From Ptiloglossa arizonensis (lineage: Eukaryota > Arthropoda > Insecta > Hymenoptera > Colletidae): a DNA stretch of 64,000 bases. Shown piece by piece: positions 43,861 through 59,060 of this stretch. How positions within the stretch are numbered: position 1 is the first letter of the stretch; every line of letters begins with the position of its first letter. The notes under the pieces were generated by a model. That model did no database searches and was not told the DNA's origin. It worked only from the letters and a program-made list of their open reading frames with translations. The stretch lies in contig NW_027478440.1 in assembly GCF_051014685.1 (NCBI RefSeq), forward strand, positions 1,116,001-1,180,000. The letters are read 5' to 3'. The position numbers were made by a program, and so were the translations under genes.

Positions 43861-44935
43861 TGTATAACGTATAACGTATAACGTATAACGTATAAAGTAT
43901 AACGTATAACGTATAACGTATAACGTATAACGAATAACGTATAACGTATAACGTATAACGTATAACGTATAACGTATAACGTATAACGTATAACGTATAA
44001 CGTATAACGTATAACGTATAACGTATAACGTATAACGTATAACGTATAACGTATAACGTATAACGTATAACGTATAACGTATAACGTATAACGTATAACG
44101 TATAACGTATGACGTATAACATATAACGTATAACGTATAACGTATAACGTATAACGTATAAAGTATAACGTATAACGTATAACGTATAACGTATAACGTA
44201 TAACGTATAACGTATAACGTATATCGTATAACGTATAACGTATAACGTATAACATGTAACGTACAACGTATAACGTATACCGTATAACGTATAACTAATA
44301 ACGTATAACGTACAAAGTATAACGTATCACGTATAACGTATTACGAATAACGTATGACGTATAACGCATAACGTAACAACTATAACGTATAAAGTATAAC
44401 GTATAACGTATAACGTATAACGTATAACGTATAACGTATAACGTATAACGTATAACGTATAACGTATAACGTATAACGTATAACGTATAACGTATAACGT
44501 ATAACGTATAACGTATAACGTATAACGTATAACGTATAACGTATAACGTATAACGTATAACGTATAACGTATAACGTATAACGTATAACGTATAGCGTAT
44601 AACGTATAACGTATAACGTATATCGTATAACGTATAACGTATAACGTATAACCCATAACGTATAACGTATAACGTATAACCTATGACCTATAACGTATAA
44701 CGTATAACGTATAACGTATAACGTATAACGTATAACGTATAACGTATAACCTATGACGTATAACGTATAACGTATAACGTATAACATGTAATGTATAACG
44801 TATAACGTATAATGTATAGCGTATAACGTATAAGGTATAACGTATAACGTATAACGTATAACGTATAACGTATAACGTATAACGTATAACGTATAACGTA
44901 TAACGTATAACGTATAACGTATAACGTACAACGTA
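43861..44935. repeat. Satellite preceding family D
   Basis: Largely pure units to about 44.1 kb, then a TACAAAGTATA step near 44311, an AACTATA step near 44380, GCGTATA near 44594, the rare double variant ACCCATA near 44650, two ACCTATG units and an AGGTATA near 44833. The same order recurs inside D1 at about 47.36-47.91 kb and in D2. No gene is seen. Confidence 0.84.
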
Positions 44936-47900
44936 TAACGTATCACGTATAACGTATTACGAATAACGTTTAACATATAACGTATAACGTAACACCTATA
45001 ACGTATAAAGTACAACGTATAACGTATAACGTGTAACGAAGAACGTATAAAGAATAACGTATAACGTATATCGTATAACGTACAACTTATAACGTATAAC
45101 GTACAACGTATAACGTATAACGTATAACGTATAACGTATAACGTATAACGTATAACGTATAACGTATAACGTATAACGTATAACGTATAACGTATAAAGT
45201 ATAACGTATAACGTATAACGTATAACGTATAACGTATAACGTATAACGTATAACGTATAACGTATAACGTATAACGTATAACGTATATCGTATAACGTAT
45301 AACGTATAACGAATAACGTAAAACGTATAACGCATAATGTATAACGTATAACGTATAACGTATTACGTATAACCTATGACGTATAACGTATAACGTATAA
45401 CGTATAACGTATAACGTATAACGTATAACGCATAACGTATAACGTATAACGTATGACGTATAACGTATGACGTATAACGTATAACGTATAACGTATAACA
45501 TATAACGTATAACCTGTGACGTATAACGTATAATGTAAAACGTATAACGTATAATGTATAACGTATAACATGTAACGTATAGCGTATAACGTATAACGTA
45601 TAACGTATTACGTATAACGTATAACGTATAACGTATAACGTATAACGTATAACGTATAACGTATAACGTATAACGTATAACGTATAACGTATAACGTATA
45701 ACGTATAACGTATATCGTATAACGTATAACGTATAACGTATAACGTATAACGTATAACGTATAACGTATAACGTATAACGTATAACGTATAACGTATTAC
45801 GTATAACGTATAACGTATAACGTATAACGTATAACGTATAACGTATAACGTATAACGTATAACGTATAACGTATAACGTATAACGTATAACGTATAACGT
45901 ATAACGTATAACGTATAACGTATAACGTATAACGTATAACGTATAACGTATAACGTATAACGTATAACGTATAACGTATAACGTATAACGTATAACGTCT
46001 AACGTATAACGTATAACATATAACGTATAACGTATAACGTATAACGTATAACGTATAACGTATAACGTATAACGTATAACGTATAACGTATAGCGTATAA
46101 CGTATAACGTATAACGTATATCGTATAACGTATAACGTATAACGTATAACGCATAACGTATAACGTATAACGTATAACCTATGACCTATAACGTATAACG
46201 TATAACGTATAACGTATAACGTATAACGTATAACGTATAACGTATAACCTATGACGTATAACGTATAACGTATAACGTATAACATGTAATGTATAACGTA
46301 TAACGTATAATGTACAGCGTATAACGTATAACGTATAACGTATAACGTACAACGTATAACGTATCACGTATAACGTATTACGAATAACGTATAACGTATA
46401 ACGTATAACGTAACACCTATAACGTATAAAGTATAACGTATAACGTATAACGTATAACGTATAACGTATAACGTATATCGTATAACGTATAACGTATAAC
46501 GTATAACGTATAAATTGTAACGAAAAACGTATAACGAATAACGTAAAACGTATGACGCATTACATGCTACGTATAAAGTATAACATTCAACGTAAAACGT
46601 ATAACGTACAACGTATAACGTATAACGTGTAACGAAGAACGTATAACGCATAACATGTAATGTATAACGTATAACGTATAATGTATAACGTATAACGTAT
46701 AACGTATAACGTACAAAGTATAACGTATCACGTATAACGTATTACGAATAACGTATAACGTATAAAGTATAACGTAACAACTATAACGTATAAAGTATAA
46801 CGTATAACGTATAACGTATAACGTATAACGTATAACGTATAACGTATAACGTATAACGTATAAAGTATAACGTATAACGTATAACGTATAACGTATAACG
46901 AATAACGTATAACGTATAACGTATAACGTATAACGTATAACGTATAACGTATAACGTATAACGTATAACGTATAACGTATAACGTATAACGTATAACGTA
47001 TAACGTATAACGTATAACGTATAACGTATAACGTATAACGTATAACGTATAACGTATAACGTATAACGTATAACGTATAACGTATGACGTATAACATATA
47101 ACGTATAACGTATAACGTATAACGTATAACGTATAAAGTATAACGTATAACGTATAACGTATAACGTATAACGTATAATGTATAACGTATAACATGTAAC
47201 GTATAGCGTATAACGTATAACGTATAACGTATAACGTATAACGTATAACGTATAACGTATAACGTATATCGTATAACGTATAACGTATAACGTATAACAT
47301 GTAACGTACAACGTATAACGTATACCGTATAACGTATAACTAATAACGTATAACGTACAAAGTATAACGTATCACGTATAACGTATTACGAATAACGTAT
47401 GACGTATAACGCATAACGTAACAACTATAACGTATAAAGTATAACGTATAACGTATAACGTATAACGTATAACGTATAACGTATAACGTATAACGTATAA
47501 CGTATAACGTATAACGTATAACGTATAACGTATAACGTATAACGTATAACGTATAACGTATAACGTATAACGTATAACGTATAACGTATAACGTATAACG
47601 TATAACGTATAACGTATAACGTATAACGTATAACGTATAACGTATAACGTATAACGTATAACGTATAGCGTATAACGTATAACGTATAACGTATATCGTA
47701 TAACGTATAACGTATAACGTATAACCCATAACGTATAACGTATAACGTATAACCTATGACCTATAACGTATAACGTATAACGTATAACGTATAACGTATA
47801 ACGTATAACGTATAACGTATAACCTATGACGTATAACGTATAACGTATAACGTATAACATGTAATGTATAACGTATAACGTATAATGTATAGCGTATAAC

Positions 47901-48789
47901 GTATAAGGTATAACGTATAACGTACAACGTATAACGTATCACGTATAACGTATTACGAATAACATATAACGTATAACGTATAACGTAACACCTATAACGT
48001 ATAAAGTATAACGTATAACGTATAACGTATAACGTATAACGTATAACGTATAACGTATAACGTATATCGTATAACGTATAACGTATAACGTATAACGTAT
48101 AACTTGTAACGAAAAACGTATAACGAATAACGTAAAACGTATGACGCATTACATGCTACGTATAAAGTATAACATTCAACGTAAAACGTATAACGTACAA
48201 CGTATAACGTATAACGTGTAACGAAGAACGTATAAAGAATAACGTATAACGTATATCGTATAACGTACAACTTATAACGTATAACGTACAACGTATAACG
48301 TATAACGTATAACGTATAACGTAAAACGTATAACGTATAACGTATAACGTATAACGTATAACGTATAACGTATAACGTATAACGTATAACGTACAACGTA
48401 TAACGTATCACGTATAACGTATCACGAATAACGTATAACGTATAACGTATAACGTATAACGTGTCACGAATAACGTATAACGTATAACGTATAACGTATA
48501 ACGTATAACGTATAACGTATAACGTATAACGTATAACGTATAACGTATAACGTATAACGTATAACGTATAACGTATAACGTATAACGTATAACGTATAAC
48601 GTATAACGTATAACGTATAACGTATAACGTATAACGTATAACGTATAACGTATAACGTATAACGTATAACGTATAACGTATAACGTATAACGTATAACGT
48701 ATAACGTATAACGTATAACGTATAACGTATAACGTATAACGTATAACGTATAACGTATAACGTATAACGTATAACGTATAACGTATAAC
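44936..48789. repeat. HOR family D, copy D1 (3.85 kb)
   Basis: Starts at the step with ACGTATC, ACGTATT and ACGTTTA followed by ACATATA (ACGTTTA at about 44966). Markers at 46558 and 48147. It aligns with D2 at offset 3864 at its left edge and 3416-3423 from about 45.71 to 48.0 kb, so it holds about 441 bp (63 units) near 45.1-45.7 kb that D2 lacks. Confidence 0.88.
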
Positions 48790-51700
48790 GTACAACGTAT
48801 AACGTATCACGTATAACGTATTACGAATAACGTTTAACATATAACGTATAACGTAACACCTATAACGTATAAAGTACAACGTATAACGTATAACGTGTAA
48901 CGAAGAACGTATAAAGAATAACGTATAACGTATATCGTATAACGTACAACTTATAACGTATAACGTACAACGTATAACGTATAACGTATAACGTATAACG
49001 TATAACGTATAACGTATAACGTATAACGTATAACGTATAACGTATAACGTATAACGTATAACGTATAACGTATAACGTATAACGTATAACGTATAACGTA
49101 TAACGTATAACGTATAACGTATAACGTATAACGTATATCGTATAACGTATAACGTATAACGTATAACGTATAACGTATAACGTATAACGTATAACGTATA
49201 ACGTATAACGTATAACGTATTACGTATAACGTATAACGTATAACGTATAACGTATAACGTATAACGTATAACGTATAACGTATAACGTATAACGTATAAC
49301 GTATAACGTATAACGTATAACGTATAACGTATAACGTATAACGTATAACGTATAACGTATAACGTATAACGTATAACGTATAACGTATAACGTATAACGT
49401 ATAACGTATAACGTATAACGTCTAACGTATAACGTATAACATATAACGTATAACGTATAACGTATAACGTATAACGTATAACGTATAACGTATAACGTAT
49501 AACGTATAGCGTATAACGTATAACGTATAACGTATATCGTATAACGTATAACGTATAACGTATAACGCATAACGTATAACGTATAACGTATAACCTATGA
49601 CCTATAACGTATAACGTATAACGTATAACGTATAACGTATAACGTATAACGTATAACGTATAACCTATGACGTATAACGTATAACGTATAACGTATAACA
49701 TGTAATGTATAACGTATAACGTATAATGTACAGCGTATAACGTATAACGTATAACGTATAACGTACAACGTATAACGTATCACGTATAACGTATTACGAA
49801 TAACGTATAACGTATAACGTATAACGTAACACCTATAACGTATAAAGTATAACGTATAACGTATAACGTATAACGTATAACGTATAACGTATATCGTATA
49901 ACGTATAACGTATAACGTATAACGTATAAATTGTAACGAAAAACGTATAACGAATAACGTAAAACGTATGACGCATTACATGCTACGTATAAAGTATAAC
50001 ATTCAACGTAAAACGTATAACGTACAACGTATAACGTATAACGTGTAACGAAGAACGTATAACGCATAACATGTAATGTATAACGTATAACGTATAATGT
50101 ATAACGTATAACGTATAACGTATAACGTACAAAGTATAACGTATCACGTATAACGTATTACGAATAACGTATAACGTATAAAGTATAACGTAACAACTAT
50201 AACGTATAAAGTATAACGTATAACGTATAACGTATAACGTATAACGTATAACGTATAACGTATAACGTATAACGTATAAAGTATAACGTATAACGTATAA
50301 CGTATAACGTATAACGAATAACGTATAACGTATAACGTATAACGTATAACGTATAACGTATAACGTATAACGTATAACGTATAACGTATAACGTATAACG
50401 TATAACGTATAACGTATAACGTATAACGTATAACGTATAACGTATAACGTATAACGTATAACGTATAACGTATAACGTATAACGTATAACGTATAACGTA
50501 TGACGTATAACATATAACGTATAACGTATAACGTATAACGTATAACGTATAAAGTATAACGTATAACGTATAACGTATAACGTATAACGTATAATGTATA
50601 ACGTATAACATGTAACGTATAGCGTATAACGTATAACGTATAACGTATAACGTATAACGTATAACGTATAACGTATAACGTATATCGTATAACGTATAAC
50701 GTATAACGTATAACATGTAACGTACAACGTATAACGTATACCGTATAACGTATAACTAATAACGTATAACGTACAAAGTATAACGTATCACGTATAACGT
50801 ATTACGAATAACGTATGACGTATAACGCATAACGTAACAACTATAACGTATAAAGTATAACGTATAACGTATAACGTATAACGTATAACGTATAACGTAT
50901 AACGTATAACGTATAACGTATAACGTATAACGTATAACGTATAACGTATAACGTATAACGTATAACGTATAACGTATAACGTATAACGTATAACGTATAA
51001 CGTATAACGTATAACGTATAACGTATAACGTATAACGTATAACGTATAACGTATAACGTATAACGTATAACGTATAACGTATAGCGTATAACGTATAACG
51101 TATAACGTATATCGTATAACGTATAACGTATAACGTATAACCCATAACGTATAACGTATAACGTATAACCTATGACCTATAACGTATAACGTATAACGTA
51201 TAACGTATAACGTATAACGTATAACGTATAACGTATAACCTATGACGTATAACGTATAACGTATAACGTATAACATGTAATGTATAACGTATAACGTATA
51301 ATGTATAGCGTATAACGTATAAGGTATAACGTATAACGTACAACGTATAACGTATCACGTATAACGTATTACGAATAACATATAACGTATAACGTATAAC
51401 GTAACACCTATAACGTATAAAGTATAACGTATAACGTATAACGTATAACGTATAACGTATAACGTATAACGTATATCGTATAACGTATAACGTATAACGT
51501 ATAACGTATAACTTGTAACGAAAAACGTATTACGAATAACGTAAAACGTATGACGCATTACATGCTACGTATAAAGTATAACATTCAACGTAAAACGTAT
51601 AACGTACAACGTATAACGTATAACGTGTAACGAAGAACGTATAAAGAATAACGTATAACGTATATCGTATAACGTACAACTTATAACGTATAACGTACAA

Positions 51701-52198
51701 CGTATAACGTATAACGTATAACGTATAACGTAAAACGTATAACGTATAACGTATAACGTATAACGTATAACGTATAACGTATAACGTATAACGTATAACG
51801 TACAACGTATAACGTATCACGTATAACGTATCACGAATAACGTATAACGTATAACGTATAACGTATAACGTGTCACGAATAACGTATAACGTATAACGTA
51901 TAACGTATAACGTATAACGTATAACGTATAACGTATAACGTATAACGTATAACGTATAACGTATAACGTATAACGTATAACGTATAACGTATAACGTATA
52001 ACGTATAACGTATAACGTATAACGTATAACGTATAACGTATAACGTATAACGTATAACGTATAACGTATAACGTATAACGTATAACGTATAACGTATAAC
52101 GTATAACGTATAACGTATAACGTATAACGTATAACGTATAACGTATAACGTATAACGTATAACGTATAACGTATAACGTATAACGTATAACGTATAAC
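48790..52198. repeat. HOR family D, copy D2 (3.41 kb)
   Basis: Same starting step (ACGTTTA near 48830), markers at 49974 and 51556, and a rare GTGTCACG step at 48461/51870. The stretch 49.14-51.55 kb repeats D1 landmark for landmark at 3416 bp (488 units). Toward the right the offset becomes 3409, a one-unit change. About 315 bp of pure consensus precedes the copy boundary. Confidence 0.88.
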
Positions 52199-53710
52199 GT
52201 ACAACGTATAACGTATCACGTATAACGTATTACGAATAACGTTTAACATATAACGTATAACGTAACACCTATAACGTATAAAGTACAACGTATAACGTAT
52301 AACGTGTAACGAAGAACGTATAAAGAATAACGTATAACGTATATCGTATAACGTACAACTTATAACGTATAACGTACAACGTATAACGTATAACGTATAA
52401 CGTATAACGTATAACGTATAACGTATAACGTATAACGTATAACGTATAACGTATAACGTATAACGTATAACGTATAACGTATAACGTATAACGTATAACG
52501 TATAACGTATAACGTATAACGTATAACGTATAACGTATAACGTATAACGTATAACGTATAACGTATAACGTATAACGTATAACGTATAACGTATAACGTA
52601 TAACGTATAACGTATAACGTATAGCGTATAACGTATAACGTATAACGTATATCGTATAACGTATAACGTATAACGTATAACCCATAACGTATAACGTATA
52701 ACGTATAACCTATGACCTATAACGTATAACGTATAACGTATAACGTATAACGTATAACGTATAACGTATAACGTATAACCTATGACGTATAACGTATAAC
52801 GTATAACGTATAACATGTAATGTATAACGTATAACGTATAATGTATAGCGTATAACGTATAAGGTATAACGTATAACGTACAACGTATAACGTATCACGT
52901 ATAACGTATTACGAATAACATATAACGTATAACGTATAACGTAACACCTATAACGTATAAAGTATAACGTATAACGTATAACGTATAACGTATAACGTAT
53001 AACGTATAACGTATATCGTATAACGTATAACGTATAACGTATAACGTATAACTTGTAACGAAAAACGTATAACGAATAACGTAAAACGTATGACGCATTA
53101 CATGCTACGTATAAAGTATAACATTCAACGTAAAACGTATAACGTACAACGTATAACGTATAACGTGTAACGAAGAACGTATAAAGAATAACGTATAACG
53201 TATATCGTATAACGTACAACTTATAACGTATAACGTACAACGTATAACGTATAACGTATAACGTATAACGTAAAACGTATAACGTATAACGTATAACGTA
53301 TAACGTATAACGTATAACGTATAACGTATAACGTATAACGTACAACGTATAACGTATCACGTATAACGTATCACGAATAACGTATAACGTATAACGTATA
53401 ACGTATAACGTGTCACGAATAACGTATAACGTATAACGTATAACGTATAACGTATAACGTATAACGTATAACGTATAACGTATAACGTATAACGTATAAC
53501 GTATAACGTATAACGTATAACGTATAACGTATAACGTATAACGTATAACGTATAACGTATAACGTATAACGTATAACGTATAACGTATAACGTATAACGT
53601 ATAACGTATAACGTATAACGTATAACGTATAACGTATAACGTATAACGTATAACGTATAACGTATAACGTATAACGTATAACGTATAACGTATAACGTAT
53701 AACGTATAAC
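52199..53710. repeat. HOR family D, copy D3 (1.51 kb, internally deleted)
   Basis: Begins with the D start step and ends with the D tail (ACCCATA near 52680, marker at 53096, GTGTCACG near 53410), but lacks the middle. It is shorter than D2 by 1,897 bp, exactly 271 units, so the deletion kept the register. Confidence 0.87.
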
Positions 53711-54180
53711 GTACAACGTATAACGTATCACGTATAACGTATTACGAATAACGTTTAACATATAACGTATAACGTAACACCTATAACGTATAAAGTACAA
53801 CGTATAACGTATAACGTGTAACGAAGAACGTATAAAGAATAACGTATAACGTATATCGTATAACGTACAACTTATAACGTATAACGTACAACGTATAACG
53901 TATAACGTATAACGTATAACGTATAACGTATAACGTATAACGTATAACGTATAACGTATAACGTATAACGTATAACGTATAAAGTATAACGTATAACGTA
54001 TAACGTATAACGTATAACGTATAACGTATAACGTATAACGTATAACGTATAACGTATAACGTATAACGTATAACGTATATCGTATAACGTATAACGTATA
54101 ACGAATAACGTAAAACGTATAACGCATAATGTATAACGTATAACGTATAACGTATTACGTATAACCTATGACGTATAACG
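53711..54180. repeat. HOR family D, partial copy D4
   Basis: Starts with the D step (ACGTTTA near 53751) and then follows the left part of D1, not D2 or D3: AAGTATA near 53981, then ACGAATA near 54101, ACGCATA and ATGTATA, matching 45309 at 8,792 bp (1,256 units). The D1-specific left block is therefore not unique to D1. Confidence 0.82.
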
Positions 54181-55079
54181 TATAACGTATAACGTATAAC
54201 GTATAACGTATAACGTATAACGTATAACGTATATCGTATAACGTATAACGTATAACGTATAACGTATAACGTATAACGTATAACGTATAACGTATAACGT
54301 ATAACGTATAACGTATAACGTATAACGTATAACGTATAACGTATAACGTATAACGTGTAACGTGTAACGTGTAACGTGTAACGTATAACGTGTAACGTAT
54401 AACGTGTAACGTATAACGTATAACGTATAACGTATAACGTATAACGTATAACGTATAACGTATAACGTATAACGTATAACGTATAACGTATAACGTATAA
54501 CGTATAACGTATAACGTATAACGTATAACGTATAACGTATAACGTATAACGTATAACGTATAACGTATAACGTATAACGTATAACGTATAACGTATAACG
54601 TATAACGTATAACGTATAACGTATAACGTATAACGTATAACGTATAACGTATAACGTATAACGTATAACGTATAACGTATAACGTATAACGTATAACGTA
54701 TAACGTATAACGTATAACGTATAACGTATAACGTATGACGTATAACGTATGACGTATAACGTATAACGTATAACGTATAACCTATGACGTATAACGTATA
54801 ACGTATAACGTATAACGTATAACGTATAATGTATAACGTATAACATGTAACGTATAACGTATAACGTATAACGTATAACGTATAACGTATAACGTATAAC
54901 GTATATCGTATAACGTATAACGTATAACGTATAACGTATAACGTATAACGTATAACGTATAACGTATAACGTATAACGTATAACGTATAACGTATAACGT
55001 ATAACGTATAACGTATAACGTATAACGTATAACGTATAACGTATAATGTATAACGTATAACGTATAACGTATAACGTAT
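54181..55079. repeat. Mostly pure satellite with an ACGTGTA cluster
   Basis: Includes four consecutive ACGTGTA units from 54353, then two more alternating with consensus to about 54408. A long nearly pure run follows to about 54.73 kb, then ACGTATG and ACCTATG near 54735-54783 and ATGTATA/ACATGTA near 54830. No gene is seen. Confidence 0.86.
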
Positions 55080-55650
55080 AAAGTCTAACGTATAACGTAT
55101 AACGTATAACGTATAACGTATATCGTATAACGTATAACGTATAACGAATAACGTAAAACGTATAACGCATAATGTATAACGTATAACGTATAACGTATTA
55201 CGTATAACCTATGACGTATAACGTATAACGTATAACGTATAACTTGTAACGAAAAACGTATAACGAATAACGTAAAACGTATGACGCATTACATGCTACG
55301 TATAAAGTATAACATTCAACGTATAACCTATGACGTATAACGTATAACTTGTAACGTATAACGTATAACGTATAACGTATAACCTATAACGTATAACGTA
55401 TAACGTATAACGTATAACGTATAACGTATAACGTATAACGTATAACGTATAACGTATAACGTATAACGTATAACGTATAACGTATAACGTATAACGTATA
55501 ACGTATAACGTATAATGTATAACGTATAACGTATAACGTATAACGTATAAAGTCTAACGTATAACGTATAACGTATAACGTATAACGTATATCGTATAAC
55601 GTATAACGTATAACGAATAACGTAAAACGTATAACGCATAATGTATAACG
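55080..55650. repeat. 469-bp tandem pair
   Basis: An AAGTCTA unit (double variant) at 55081 and 55550 and markers at 55287 and 55756 are each 469 bp (67 units) apart. Both markers have the type-2 right flank. The duplicated unit extends beyond the second AAGTCTA through the second marker to about 55.85 kb. Confidence 0.83.
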
Positions 55651-55849
55651 TATAACGTATAACGTATTACGTATAACCTATGACGTATAACGTACAACGT
55701 ATAACGTATAACTTGTAACGAAAAACGTATAACGAATAACGTAAAACGTATGACGCATTACATGCTACGTATAAAGTATAACATTCAACGTATAACCTAT
55801 GACGTATAACGTATAACTTGTAACGTATAACGTATAACGTATAACGTAT

Positions 55850-56760
55850 AACCTATAACGTATAACGTATAACGTATAACGTATAACGTATAACGTATAA
55901 CGTATAACGTATAACGTATAACGTATAACGTATAACGTATAACGTATAACGTATAACGTATAACGTATAACGTATAACGTATAACGTATAACGTATAACG
56001 TATAACGTATAACGTATAACGTATAACGTATAACGTATAACGTATAACGTATAACGTATAACGTAAAACGTATAACGTATAACGTATAACGTATAACGTA
56101 TAACGTATAACGTATAACGTATAACGTATAACGTATAACGTATAACGTATAACGTATAACGTATAACGTATAACGTATAACGTATAACGTATAACGTATA
56201 ACGTATAACGTATAACGTATAACGTATAACGTATAACGTATAACGTATAACGTATAGCGTATAACGTATAACGTATAGCGTATAACGTATAACGTATAAC
56301 GTATTACGTATAACGTATAACGTCTAACGTATAACGTATAACGTATAACGTATATCGTATAACGTATAACGTATAACGAATAACGTAAAACGTATAACGC
56401 ATAATGTATAACGTATAACGTATAACGTATTACGTATAACCTATGACGTATAACGTATAACGTAACAACTATAACGTATAAAGTATAACGTATAACGTAT
56501 AACGTATAACGTATAACGTATAACGTATAACGTATAACGTATAACGTATAACGTATAACGTATAACGTATAACGTATAACGTATAACGTATAACGTATAA
56601 CGTATAACGTATAACGTATAACGTATAACGTATAACGTATAACGTATAACGTATAACGTATAACGTATAACGTATAACGTATAACGTATAACGTATAACG
56701 TATAACGTATAACGTATGACTTATAACGTATAACGTATAACGTATAACGTATAACGTATA
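55850..56760. repeat. Mostly pure satellite
   Basis: A nearly variant-free stretch at about 55.86-56.06 kb, then ACGTAAA, paired GCGTATA units near 56255 and 56276, an ACGTCTA near 56320, an AACTATA step near 56468 and another long pure run to about 56.71 kb. No CATTACATGC marker and no gene are seen. Confidence 0.86.
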
Positions 56761-59060
56761 ACGTATAACCTATGACGTATAACGTATAACGTATAACGTA
56801 TAACGTATAACGTATAATGTATAACGTATAACATGTAACGTATAACGTATAACGTATAACGTATAACGTATAACGTATAACGTATAACGTATATCGTATA
56901 ACGTATAACGTATAACGTATAACGTATAACGTATAACGTATAACGTATAACGTATAACGTATAACGTATAACGTATAACGTATAACGTATAACGTATAAC
57001 GTATAACGTATAACGTATAACGTATAACGTATAACGTATAACGTATAACGTATAACGTATAACGTATAACGTATAAAGTCTAACGTATAACGTATAACGT
57101 ATAACGTATAACGTATATCGTATAACGTATAACGTATAACGAATAACGTAAAACGTATAACGCATAATGTATAACGTATAACGTATAACGTATTACGTAT
57201 AACCTATGACGTATAACGTATAACGTATAACGTATAACTTGTAACGAAAAACGTATAACGAATAACGTAAAACGTATGACGCATTACATGCTACGTATAA
57301 AGTATAACATTCAACGTATAACCTATGACGTATAACGTATAACTTGTAACGTATAACGTATAACGTATAACGTATAACCTATAACGTATAACGTATAACG
57401 TATAACGTATAACGTATAACGTATAACGTATAACGTATAACGTATAACGTATAACGTATAACGTATAACGTATAACGTATAACGTATATCGTATAACGTA
57501 TAACGTATAACGTATAACGTATAACGTATAACGTATAACGTATAACGTATAACGTATAACGTATAACGTATAACGTATAACGTATAACGTATAACGTATA
57601 ACGTATAACGTATAACGTATAACGTATAACGTATAACGTATAACGTCTAACGTATAACGTATAACGTATAACGTATAACGTATATCGTATAACGTATAAC
57701 GTATAACGTATAACGAATAACGTAAAACGTATAACGCATAATGTATAACGTGAAACGTATAACGTATTACGTATAACCTATGACGTATAACGTATAACGT
57801 ATAACGTATATCTTGTAACGAAAAACGTATAACGAATAACGTAAAACGTATGACGCATTACATGCTACGTATAAAGTATAACATTCAACGTATAACCTAT
57901 GACGTATAACGTATAACTTGTAACGTATAACGTATAACGTGTAACGTATAACATATAACGTATAACCTGTGACGTATAACGTATAACGTATAACGTATAA
58001 CGTATAACGTATAACGTATATCGTACAACGTTCAACGTATAACGTATAATGTATAACGTATAACGTATAACGTATAACGTATAACGTATAAGGTATAACG
58101 TATAACGTATAACGCATAACGTATAACGTATAACGTATAACGTATAACGTATAACGTATAACGTACAACGTTTAACGTATAACGTATAACATATAACGTA
58201 TAACGTATAACGTATAACGTATATCGTATAACGTATAACGTATAACGTATAACATGTAACGTACAACGTTTAACGTATACCGTATAACGTATAACTAATA
58301 ACGTATAACGTATAACGAATATCGTACAACGTATAACGCATAACGTATAACGTATAACGTATAACGTATAACGCATAACGTATAACGTATAACGTATAAC
58401 CTATGACGTATAACGTATAACGTATAACGTATAACGTATAACGTATAACGTATAACGTATAACGTATAACGTATAACCTATGACGTCTAACGAATAACGT
58501 GTAACGTATAACATGTAATGTATAACGTATAACGTATAATGTATAGCGTATAACGTATAACGTATAACGTATAACGTACAACGTATAACGTATCACGTAT
58601 AACGTATTACGAATAACGTATAACGTATAACGTATAACGTAACACCTATAACGTATAAAGTATAACGTATAACGAATAACGTAAAACGCAAAACGTATAA
58701 CGTATAACGTATAACGTATAACGTATACCTTATAACGTATAACGTATAACGTATAAAGTATAACGTATAACGTATAACGTATAACGTATAACGTAGAACG
58801 TACAACGTATAACATATAACGTATAACGTATAACGTATAATGTATAACGTATAACATGTAACGTATAACGTATAACGTATAACGTATAACGTATAACGTA
58901 TAACGTATAACGTATAACGTATATCGTATAACGTATAACGTATAACGTATAACATGTAACGTACAACGTATAACGTATACCGTATAACGTATAACTAATA
59001 ACGTATAACGTATAACGAATATCGTACAACGTATAACGCATAACGTATAACGTATAACGT
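56761..59060. repeat. HOR family E, copy E1 (about 2.3 kb)
   Basis: Markers at 57282 and near 57857. The left part matches E2 at 3850 bp (550 units). From the diagnostic double variant ACGTGAA (near 57748) onward the offset is 3836 bp (548 units). The right part, 58.3-59.0 kb, repeats part of family A segment a, including the CGCAAAACG step near 58685. Confidence 0.87.
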
